The notes under the pieces are model-generated. The model ran no database searches. It was given only the letters and a program-made list of their open reading frames with translations, and was not told the DNA's origin. Of a stretch of 64,000 nt of DNA, positions 12,666 through 22,833 are shown piece by piece. Both the position numbers and the translations under genes were made by a program. Origin of the DNA: Scleromitrula shiraiana (Eukaryota > Ascomycota > Leotiomycetes > Helotiales > Sclerotiniaceae); the NCBI GenBank assembly GCA_028455995.1, contig JABELC010000015.1, positions 496,001-560,000 of the forward strand, written 5' to 3'. Each line of letters starts with the position of its first letter. The first letter of the stretch is position 1.

Positions 12666-13551
12666 CCCTACGGTATCACCTATTCAGGGATTTCTTGAAT
12701 ACCATTCAAGGAAGGAAATTTTTACATTATAATTTAAATTTCAATTATATTATAAGTTGATTTTTAGGGAGTGATTTTTTACTAATATAAATTCAATTTA
12801 AACTTTTAGATTTATTTTGGGTAATTATATAAAACTAGATTAATATAATATTTATATATAAAAATAATATATTTCTATTTATATTTATATATAAAATTAC
12901 ATTTGTATATAAAATTAATATATTTTTATTTTCAAATTTAAGTTTGTTATATACTAATAGTTAATATACTTCATTATTTCCTAATTTAGCTAATATACTA
13001 AAGCTAACCCCATATTCTTTTTATTATTAATATATTTAAATTGATATTACTAATAATAGTATATATTAAAAAACAATATAAATATATTTTCAAATTCTAT
13101 AATTTCTTATAGAAAATCATTTTCTTTAAAATAATAAAATTATTGATTTATAAAGAATGAAGTCTAAATTAGAAATAATTGCAGCTTTATAGTCTAAAAC
13201 CATATTTATATAGATTAAATTAATAAAGAATTAAATAAATCTTTAATTAATAAAAATCTATTAAAAAGTTGAATAATTTTATAATGTAAGATCAATAATA
13301 AAGTTATTTTAAATATAATTTTAAAATATTGATAAATTTTAGCTGAAGTTTATCCAAGATTAATTTTTGAGTTTAAATTTGATTAATTTATATTATATGA
13401 AATTTAACTTTTAGTTAATTATAAGTTTAATATATCAATGTTTAAATTTTTAATGTGTTTAGACATTAAAATAATCGATTTCTTGAAGTTTATTTAAGGA
13501 AGTCATTGAATTCTATTCAGGTTCGTTCCCTGAATACGTGATACCGTAGGG
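12666..13551. mobile_element. Non-autonomous TIR element (MITE-like), AT-rich
   Basis: An 886-bp element bounded by 25-bp inverted repeats with one mismatch: 12666-12690 starts CCCTACGGTATCAC and 13527-13551 is its reverse complement. Both arms are flanked by AGC (12663-12665 and 13552-13554), a possible 3-bp target duplication. Beyond the outer 25 bp the arms diverge. The interior is extremely AT-rich with no open frame of note, which fits a RIP-degraded or non-coding element. Superfamily is unassigned; a 3-bp duplication would allow PIF/Harbinger or CACTA types, but the termini are not canonical for either. Confidence 0.7.
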
Positions 13552-14865
13552 AGCGCGCACATTGCCCCTGTGATTGGCTGTGTACTACCCATGATAAATT
13601 GATATTGCGGCTAATGTTCAAAATGGGATGGTCCAAGAAAGCCTTCAACACCCCTTATAATTGATTAGCCTGCAATGATCCGGTTTCTAAAATTATGTTT
13701 TGTTCAATTTCCTGGTTCATGAAGTTGTTCAATATGCATGCCACCCCAGATGATGCCACTTGAGGCAGGCAACGTCCAAGTTTCTATCAACTACTCACTG
13801 CTACCTCATTATTTTGAATTTCAGGAACGCGAATAAAGCGCAAGGCTGTGTTAAGGTCTACTCGGTGTCTTGCGCAAAGGAACTTGGCTTGAATCTATCT
13901 TTATATTGTGCGACCATAAATTGTTCTCTGGTGATACTCTCATAATTTGCATATGCTCTCGCTTTCTAGAAAAGAACAAGAATGGCCACCAAATTAATTC
14001 TTAATAGTTACAATTGAATTCTCGATCAAATTACCGGATATGTATGTACCTCAGCCTCATTTGAACAGACAGCTCATCCATGCTGCTTTGGGAGATTCCA
14101 AAGCCAACCAGCCCGAAATATCCCGTATATATCTTTCCCCAGTGTATAAAAGAGCGCCATTGTTGATTCTGGGTATGATTATGATCGTTAGAATTCTGAT
14201 TAGAGGCTCTGATTTCCGCTTCATGAGCTGGAGTGAAGGTAAGCCCTCCACATATACCAGAGGTATAGATAAAACTCATTAAACTTTCATAAGTGCCTTC
14301 TTTGCTTCTATGCTGCTATTGGTAACATTCTCGCAAATTTTGCTGATTCTTGTCATCTAATACTCTTCTTAGAGTGTAAGGCGCATTAGTGCCCGAAAGG
14401 AGACATATTTTTGTTTGATGAAGGGCTTTGAGTTTGTAGATGAGGACATACTTGTCAAGACACATTCGCGATAGGTGTTTAGAATCAAAATGTATATGGA
14501 AAAGTCAAATTCAATGAATTTGAAGGGCAATTTTCGCAAAATTTGCACAACATCGAACATTAAATTGAAGTGCAATAATCATTTTGAATTGCTGCGGCTA
14601 TATAGTAAAAAGCTATGTCATTTCAAACTCAAAATAAATGTAACATGAGTCATTTCCAACTTCAGATTTTAACACAAGAACAGACATCTCATCATTCCCG
14701 AACCCTATGAAAAGCTCAATCAAGTGTGACGCTTGAATAACATGTTATATAAGAAATGGAGTATCTGAAGTAGCTTTCCATAATTACATAAATACAACAA
14801 CTAATCTGAGCAAAAAGTGCCAGTTAAAGACAGCTCATACCACTGACTTAAGCTTTTATCTATTC
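13552..14865. other. Gene-free region
   Basis: No gene can be supported. Short open frames on both strands near 14030-14280 (about 80 codons) overlap each other and show no recognisable motif. The right end is the presumed 3' flank of the 7TM gene. Confidence 0.45.
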
Positions 14866-16108
14866 TCATACGGCTTCATGACTAGCCCCAACTAAATCTT
14901 GGTCGTAGCGAATCTCGAAGTGGTGCTGGACTTGGACTTTTTGAGGTTTGAGTATTATATCCTGAGAGTTTGTCCGCTCGGCTACTTGTTTCGTCGTGTT
15001 GAGAAGTGAAGATTCACCCAGGAATAAGAAACCGAGTCTTTTTTTTGGTCGTCTGTTGCCTGCAATGGGGTAAAGCGTAGATTGCGACTGGGCATTGTTT
15101 CGAGCAAAGAGAGATCTGAAAGAAGCTAGACAAACAATGATAATCGCTGAAATTCATGTTAGGGAAAGATAAAATAGTGATTAGTTATTGTGGCAAAATC
15201 TTACCAACATTCTGCTCAATAGCACTCCACATGTATAACCATGTCTGTTCAGGTTGATTTGTGAGAGAGCTCACAACTGACACCCGAATAATCGCAAAGG
15301 TCATGGTTACTATAGCTAGAGAGAAAACAGCGGCAAGACCAAATTTTTGCTTCCGCCCTATTCTCACTTTCCACAGTATAGTGAAAGGAATAGACATTAC
15401 TATCATGATAATCAGTTTGCTCTCTATATAAGCTAGTGAAGAAGACTTACTCATTGCGTCTGTAATCACATCGGTGGCGCAATTGACCTGCAAAGTGATG
15501 CGGGTGAATTTGACTGCCGAAGCAGTTGCGCAGTTTTCTGCAACAACTGTCCACGAAGGTAGCAGACATGGGTACTGAATTGTCCCTAAGCAAACCACCC
15601 AAGTCGCGAGGACTACTATAATGACGATTCTGCGATGCCAAATATAACCATCTACATTCTCTAACAAGCGTTGAAAAAACAATAAAAATGACAGTTTGAC
15701 AATCCATAGAGTAGTGTAGAACATTGCAATGATTGCAGCTGACGCACGAAGGTATCTTTCAGCGTCTTCAACGAAATTTGATGTTGGCATCAATCCACCC
15801 CCAAGCACCCCAAGTATCTGATATAAACCACCGCTGACAATTTGCCATGTAATCGCTGTAGCAAGAGCTAACAACCAGGCTACAAGTACGAACAGATCAT
15901 CGATGAAAATTTTTCGAAATGTCTTGAACCTAGCGAGAGCCCTGAATACGACAAATAAAAAGGAGATTGCTACACCTCCCCAAATAACACCCTATGGAAA
16001 CATCCGTCAGTAATTATTTGAACTAGATTTTAAACCACGTACTATGAATACTTCACGACTTATCTTAGGATGTAGGAAAGATGGCATTGCAGGATTGGAT
16101 TTGCTCAT
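14866..16108 (-). CDS. Fungal rhodopsin-like seven-TM membrane protein
   Basis: An integral membrane protein of the Fung_rhodopsin/PTH11-like class, 338 aa, from four exons (minus strand): 16043-16108, 15451-15991, 15205-15399 and 14866-15146. The introns are 51, 51 and 58 nt, GT-AG, with consistent phases. Family signs include the N-terminal VIWGGVA helix, FRKIFIDDLFVL between TM1 and TM2, a cysteine-bearing outer loop, the DVITDAMIMSIPFTILWK helix, a WSAIEQNVAIIIVCLASFRSLF seventh segment and a hydrophilic C-tail of about 60 residues. The start is the ATG at 16108; an ATG 108 nt further upstream in frame is possible but adds an atypical leader. Such proteins are thought to be surface receptors or sensors; ligands are mostly unknown. 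The gene appears intact amid broken neighbours. Confidence 0.8.
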
Positions 16109-17229
16109 GATTTCGGATAGAATAAAATCCCAGGATACTTTACTTGTAAAACGGCTAGAAATAATAGGTCGATAAGAAACGAGCAAATAATCTCCTGCTT
16201 GATCCCTTGAATTCAATAACGTATTATAAAGTAAAATTATAGTTTCTCTTCTCTTGGAAGAGCGAATCTACCCCAATCTTGTTTACTATCAACACCTACA
16301 CCACAAAACGGCATGTCCTGATATGAAAACTGTAGTGAAACTTGATAGATGCTCTTTGAAAGAGGCACTGTTAAAAACATGCATGTAAGACTCGGTGAGA
16401 ATCAAAACCCGAATAGAGTTTTCCACATACTGCGTGTCATATTTCTGTTTAAAATTCTCGAGCAGAGATCATTGCTGTCAGGTCGTACCTCCATGCATTA
16501 CCGCTGCGGGTCTATGCATGTTACAATGATACTCTGGTCAATTACAGCTCGCTGTATCTGCAGAACATCGATTAGATTGGTGGATTATCACTCCCATTAT
16601 TAAAACAGCCTAGACTCGCCTTACACCCGCTTGAATCACATCGACATATTGTTAGCACAAAGTCACATTGGGGTTCAAAATGCTGTGCTGTGATATATAC
16701 CAGATATCAATTTATTGCGTTTCAATTTCTTCAAGTGTATGTAGTGTTAGTGTTTAGTAATGGTTGCCGAGCCTTACTAATAACAGCTTGGCGTTGAACT
16801 TAAATAGGCAGTTCTGGTAAAATAGGCAAGTGATTACTCGTCAATCTGGAGAGTAATTAACCCAGTCCGACTCACCATTGGCGATGTTGTCCTTTCGAAC
16901 TAGTTAACTTTCTTCGTCAACAAATTGACGATGGATAAATCAAACCTCGTGTAAGTTTATCTTTAACCATGCGTTTCTTAGACACCAGGTAGATTTTACT
17001 CATCATTATGTAAGAACTCGTCTAAATTTAGTATATAGTGAAGGGCTTCAATCGAAGCGAACCGGCTAAATTATTCGCTGCCCCTGCCGTGGTTAGCCGT
17101 AGTTCACTCACTTGCCGAAACGGAACCTCTAGATTCTGTACGCCCACACTTTGGTGATCTTTATAACATAGGTGCGGAGGTGCCAATATCTCATCGAGTA
17201 TGGATCAATCCAATGTTATCATGTTCATT
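16109..17229. other. Gene-free region
   Basis: I see no gene. Short open frames have no family features. The left edge should hold the promoter of the 7TM gene, which reads leftwards. Confidence 0.45.
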
Positions 17230-17628
17230 TGGAAAAGTACGTTTCACTTATGTGGCATACCAAAATATTATCCTCCAGTCTCTTCCCAACAATCAACCAT
17301 TTAATCATGCAAAAACAATGCTTTATCCTTCAGTTTATCTCAAACTATCTTCATTACCTATTTGACATCCGAAATTCTAAAACACACCAGTGCCATATCT
17401 CCCGATATAGTAGTTTTAGCAGGTGCAACAAACCTAGGACTCTTTAATGACTCTACAGATGTAGTGAATGCCATCCGAATTTCGTACTCTAATACATTAC
17501 ATTATCCATTCATATTGGCTATTGTATCTGAATGCTGTGCATTATTATGTGCATGTGGAATGGAGAGATTGAACTTGAGAGAAGTGGCGCGGGAAAGGAA
17601 GGAGATGGAAGTAGAAGGTGGAAATTGA
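17230..17628 (+). pseudogene. Second MFS transporter C-terminal remnant
   Basis: The frame ending at 17626-17628 reads as the C-terminus of an MFS drug/toxin pump: LSQTIFITYLTSEIL, then ISPDIVVLAGATNLG (the usual VxxAGATxLR-like loop), then a final hydrophobic helix and a charged tail. Upstream (17240-17315) AYQNIILQSLP resembles the preceding QTxLP loop but sits in another frame, so a frameshift is likely near the A-run at 17310-17316. Nothing before that matches a transporter. It is distinct in sequence from the remnant at 9.7 kb. By context, both could once have served the P450 pathway, but this is only inference. Confidence 0.5.
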
Positions 17629-18379
17629 GTTCTGACTTATCAGAGACTGAATTGTATGTTGCATTTTTAGCAGAGTGTCAAAAAAAGGGAGGGACGGATA
17701 TTTCCTAGACAGCTAGTTCCTTGGATGAAAAGCGTTGATTTTTATGCTTAAAAATGTTGGACCTTGAGAACTGTTTGGCAGTTGGTTGAGAAAATCTGAG
17801 TGTTCTGACAGAATATATATCTGATTACGAAACCTCCTGCTTGATTATATACAAACTGTTCGGGTCGAAAGGAGAGGTAATACCAGTATCAAAACCAGAT
17901 GTGATATGTTCCCCAAAAAGCTTCTTGTTCAAATTATATTCCTTGAATCCATTCAACCTAAATCAAAACAGAAGGGGAGTTCTGTTCTAGTCAGAGATTC
18001 GACTACGAGCGCTCTTAAATAATGCGCACCAAATACTCTCAAGTTTTAGGTCCATGCATATTTAGGTACATTTTAGCCACTCGCTACACCCACCCGAGGG
18101 AGCTAATCCACCAATCGAACATTTGGTTACATACTCCACTCCGATAAAACAGTTCCCACTACTACGCCACATTTCCTCATTCAACTTCAAGATGCACATA
18201 AGTATCTCAGTTCTTTTCATAATGCATCTCTTCCTGTTATTATTCTTATTATCTCTCCCTTTTTGATTAAGTTCTCATACCCAAACAAACCGATAAACTC
18301 ACCAAACCAATACTCGAACTTCATTCATTCATTCTCATTCTCACTTATCTTTAATCAACATCACAAACCAGCGATCAAG
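17629..18379. other. Gene-free region
   Basis: Nothing recognised. The last 60 bases before 18380 are CT/AC-rich, like a leader of the following frame. Confidence 0.4.
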
Positions 18380-18981
18380 ATGTCCACACTAACAACCTCC
18401 CCCCTCAACTTCCTCCCACCCAATCTCACACTCTCCGATATTCTCCCCATCTTACCCCTGATAACTACGTGTTTCATATTCATGTTCGCAATCGACGAAT
18501 ACATATTCCTATCCCCATTTCTCCACCCCTCTCTTCTCACTCCTCCATGCGCCTCCACATCCACATCCACATCCACATCATCACCATCAATCCCACAATC
18601 CCAAATACAAATACAAGCACAACCAAACCCCCCACCAGCAAACTCACATACCCCAACGATAAATCCCCCATCACCATCCATAGCATCCTCTCCCTCTGGT
18701 TCAAGCACTGGTTAAGCAAAGGAATACTGGTGATCGCTCCCAGATACCCGGATCCTTGGATCTTATTCGCCCTCAACATTCCCTACCATTCTTCCACCTC
18801 CCCTTCTTCTCCAACTACCGCAAACATCAAATCATGGTCTCTAACGACCAAGTATCATACTACTGCGCTTATCTCCAGTATATCTCATATGTCTTTCGCT
18901 CGTTGGATAATTAGGTTATCAGATCAAATCCAGGAAATGGGCATAGGAAATGAGAAGAAGGAGAAGAGGTATATGTTATAA
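18380..18981 (+). CDS. Putative DUF1772-like membrane protein with a frame break
   Basis: The first frame starts at the ATG at 18380 and gives two hydrophobic stretches, ILPLITTCFIFMFAIDEYIFL followed by SPFLHPSLL, resembling the N-terminus of fungal DUF1772/anthrone-oxygenase-like proteins. It then enters a Ser/Thr/Pro/Gln-rich tract encoded by CCACAT repeats and stops at 18713-18715. The +1 frame is open across the same tract and continues LSLWFKHWLSKGILVIAPRYP, a plausible second half, to 18979-18981. Either a frameshift in the CCACAT repeat broke the gene or two unrelated frames overlap. I saw no convincing intron that joins them. The family call is tentative. Confidence 0.33.
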
Positions 18982-19699
18982 AAGAATAGATCGAATGATC
19001 AACTAGATATGATTTAGAGTGTTTTGCATTTTTAGTATTATATCATAATAGATATAAATAGAGTTGTGCTTTTTTTAAGATAGATTAATCAACAAGTTCT
19101 TGACTATGCTCCTTTTTGTGTGACAGTATAGTGGGGAGAAACTGAGAGAATGGTTGTATCTGCATGTAAAACGAACGATACTGACGGATACACCGGCTTT
19201 GGTGTGTTATTCTTTTAGCGTTTATTGTGCTATGGGTGATGGAGATGCAATAGAATGTGGTGGTTTAGAAGGGGTAGATGAAAACTTGAGTGATGGGGAT
19301 AGATTGTATGCATTCATCATCGGAAAAGCGTAAAAACGTAGATGGATGGGCAAATGGGGGGATAACGAAAAACTCGGAATTGACGTTTTTTCATATCGAT
19401 TAATTAATCTAGCAATTCATTCATTACCTCACGCTACATGTAGATTTAATTGTAATAGATTAAAAGTTCCCTTTTACTGTAGTAGTAGTCTTCGCTTCTC
19501 AAAAAATATCAGATCCCATGCCAATCAAGTGCTCAAAATGTGGTAAGATACACTGGGACTTTCTCTCTTTTTTCAATCTTTTCAAGATTGATAATATGGT
19601 TATTTAGTAAAAACGCAAATAAAACAATATCAATTAGCAGATCAGTGAATTCGAGGATGATATCTAAAATATTAAAACAATCCAGCTGAGGTTCCGCTC
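18982..19699. other. Gene-free region downstream of the kinase pseudogene
   Basis: No gene supported. The right end may still contain the unconserved C-terminal tail of the kinase pseudogene, whose frame stays open to 19533. Confidence 0.4.
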
Positions 19700-21255
19700 T
19701 CAAGGTAGCATAAGTAAGTCTCACGGTATCATAACCCTCTAGATTAGACCAGAGCCAGGGCTCGTCAAGCATCTACCTTGCTGTTTTTTTTTTATCTTCG
19801 GGACGCCATTGAAGCATCCCACGCATCATTTGCAAGAATTCCTCTTTATTCTTGCCTTCATGACGCATCTCGCATTTCTCCAAACTCATGTCTTGCGGGA
19901 TGGGCGTCTCAGCTATTCATTTACGTATGCTCCTCTAAATTTAGCAATTTGTTTCATACCCACCCACCCATGGCTTCTCCTAGCACGCACTTTCTTTATC
20001 AAAAAAAAAACAAAAAAAAAAAAAATCAGAACGCCGTACGTCCTTCTCAAGTAAATCTAACAGAGGAGCACCGATCATCCCAATAACCTGTGCTAGATGC
20101 GCGCGAGTACAATATCCTGTCCCATCAGGATCATCGCCACAGAACATGTGCTTACTTGCCTCCAAAGAAATCCCATATCATAACACCCGCATTCCATACA
20201 TGGGTAGTGTATCTCCAGGCGGCTTTCAACATAACTTCCGGCGCCTATTAACAAATTAGCATGGTTTCTCCGGAATTGCATACGCTAAGAGCCATGGCGA
20301 TATATTTTAATATATAAGCCGTTCAATAAATGAAAAAAATGCAAGGCCGCGATTATACTGACGCTGGAAATCTGCGGCCTCGCATTGTGATTTCTTCTCA
20401 CGTCAGCTCGCACTGCTGAGCCGCAATCGCTTAGAACGGGGTTCCCCCCGTGGATCTTTGGAACTTCCGGCTGCCGAGAGTCATGGATTGCTACGCCATT
20501 ATCAACTTTCCCGGAGAGGGATATTCCGTTTCTGGCGCGGTGAATGCAGTAACGATCGATGCATCTCCTTCCTATCTGATGGAGCATGTCATCGGGTTTG
20601 ACATCTGCGAATTCGTATTGGTGAGAAATTCTGTGCGAGTTCCGCAGTCGCTAGAATGCTATTTGCATTGCACGTTTCAAATGCGATAGAACAGAGAGTC
20701 GGGCTTCTTGTACCTGTATGGACGATTTTCCACTCTTCATGCAAATAGTATAATGCCGGAATAGTTATTAGAGGTTCGAAAGCGCCTTTCAGCAGCACCT
20801 CCGTGAAAACGCCACTGGAGATGCACATCTAAGATTGCTCCAACGGTCCCCCATGGGCTTTTATACGAGACGAGTGTGGTCGCTACCAAGGCGGGGTATT
20901 GCGAACGTTCCCAATGCGGCCTAATATAGGAATAGCCAGGATGCGAATGATTGCCCTGGCGTACTTGTTGATAGATACTGATTTCCTCTGCTGCGTCACC
21001 ATCACCATACCATCGCGAATATAGATTTCCAAAGCATCGTGCTCGTGCGCTCTACTTTGTTACATCTAGATCTCCATATACATGCGGTGTTTTGCCATGT
21101 CGTAAGCTTTCTGGAGATTACGAGCCAGCTACATGGTAGATGGGATACCATACCCAGGTTTTTGGGACCTGGTATTTAGACGCACATACATCTGCAATAG
21201 TAACAGGATAGTAGAAAGCTAAGTTGAAGCGCTCGAATCGTTCTTCTTCGAATGT
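19700..21255 (-). pseudogene. Dead SRPK-like serine/threonine protein kinase
   Basis: Reverse-strand frames collect most of a fungal SRPK-type kinase in order: an N-terminal YYPVTIADVCASKYQV (near 21150-21200), ISIYQQVRQGNHSHPGYSYIR (20930-21000), FTEVLLKGAF, a catalytic loop HTDVKPDDML split by an intron of about 110 nt (about 20606-20715), DCGSAVRADV (about 20400-20430), then after another intron APEVMLKAAW, VWNAGVMIWDFF, and finally NKEEFLQMMRGMLQW and MLDEPWLW. Stops in frame lie at 20829-20831, 19980-19982 and 19773-19775, and there are frame changes near 20850-20900. Catalytic residues are also lost: the loop Asn is Asp (KPDN to KPDD) and DFG is DCG. An A/T homopolymer (20001-20022) interrupts the activation-segment side. 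The order and spliced motifs make the family call secure; it cannot encode an active kinase. Confidence 0.72.
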
Positions 21256-21855
21256 GTGGACTGGACATGGTTGATTAACTCAGATTTGGCGCTGATATAT
21301 CGCTTTGTAGAATACATGTATAATATATTGGAAGACGAGGAAACTATATATGGATACCCAACTAAAGTACTATCTAAACTGCGCAACTACTATAGTGCTA
21401 CTACTAGGTCTACAGTGTTCATACTTGTACTCTCAGCGTATAGATGTAAAATATAAGTAACACTCTTCTTCGTATATATATATATATTACTTATCCAACG
21501 CCAGCTCTGCTAATGGATATACGTACTAGTATATGGACTTCACACTAGATATCTAGATAGAGATATAAATACACCATCACCAGCACTAACACTAACATTA
21601 TCACTATCATTAACACCAACACCAACACTAACAAATTCAACAAACCAACTCTACCGCACTACAAGCGACTAGAGATTAGTTAGGACATCGGACATTTAAT
21701 TCTCAGATAAGTGACGCGTGGTAACCGGGAACTAAACCAGCACCTCGAACCTAGAAGAGCTACTTACTTAGTCGATGTATATAGTTGGCGTATATATTAT
21801 AGTTGGGTGGATTGGTATACTATAGTGTGTTTCATCATTGCATTAGCTAGCATTA
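21256..21855. other. Gene-free region left of the long-TIR element
   Basis: No gene seen. There is a short TA tract near 21475-21488 and a CACTAACAC/ACCAACAC-type repeat near 21570-21645. Confidence 0.4.
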
Positions 21856-22833
21856 CTCGGTTAAATTAAAATTGAAGCACGCGCAAAATAAGCGAATCGC
21901 TTCAAAATCGACGATTTTGTATAAAACACCTTTTACACCGATGTAAATAAATCGATCAATTATTTATAGAATCATTTAAAATTTTAAATTTAAATTATTT
22001 TTATATTAAAATATTTATTATTAAAATTTGAAGGTTAAATAATCATTTTAAAATTTATAATATTTAATTAAATATGAAGTAAAAATCATATAAAAATACA
22101 ATATTTTTAACTTGATTTAAATCGAGTAAATTACTATATTAGGAAATAATGAAGATATATATGAATATATAGAAAAAAAAGCTTTTATTTAATATAAATA
22201 TTATATATTAAAATATAATATAATAGTCTTGAAAAGTCGAAGTTTTAAGGGTATTTTTAATTCTTTAAAATCTTTAAAAATCTTAATAATTGATTCAAAT
22301 CAAAATTATATTAAATAATATTTTAATATAATAATTATGAGGATATAAATTATTATATATAAAAATTTGAAGTGATTTTAATGATTTTTAAAAATCGAAG
22401 TTATGGTGGTGTTTAGTGTTTATAAACACTATATATATTTTTTTTAACTTTATTATATTATATTTTTTATATATTTTTAATATATACAATATTTATATCA
22501 AATAAAAGTCTGTTTTTTATATATTTATATATATCTTTATTATTTCCTAATATAGTAATTTACTCGATTTAAATCAAGTTAAAAATATTGTATTTTTATA
22601 TGATTTTTACTTTATATTTAATTAAATATTATAAATTTTAAAATGATTATTTAACCGTCAAATTTTAATAATAAATATTTTAATATAAAAATAATTCAAA
22701 TTTAAAATTTTAAATGATTCTATAAATAATTGATCGATTTATTTACGTCGGTGTAAGAGGTGTTTTATATAAAATTATCGATTTTGAGGGTTTTTCGGTA
22801 ATTTGCGCGTGCTTCAATTTTAATTTAACCGAG
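21856..22833. mobile_element. Non-autonomous element with very long terminal inverted repeats
   Basis: A 978-bp AT-rich element. The outer 32 bases (21856-21887, CTCGGTTAAATTAAAATTGA and on) are a perfect inverse of 22802-22833, and the arms stay alignable for about 350 bp each (to about 22210 and from about 22480). It is flanked by TA on both sides (21854-21855, 22834-22835), the target duplication of Tc1/mariner-like elements. Differences between arms are largely C/T or G/A, as RIP would leave. The left arm holds small hairpins, for example CAAAATCG-A-CGATTTTG near 21902. There is no transposase frame. Confidence 0.82.

Noticed and set aside
12700..13500. AT-rich block as a mitochondrial DNA insertion or centromere piece
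   Set aside because: Clear inverted termini explain it as a transposable element; no mitochondrial gene is readable.
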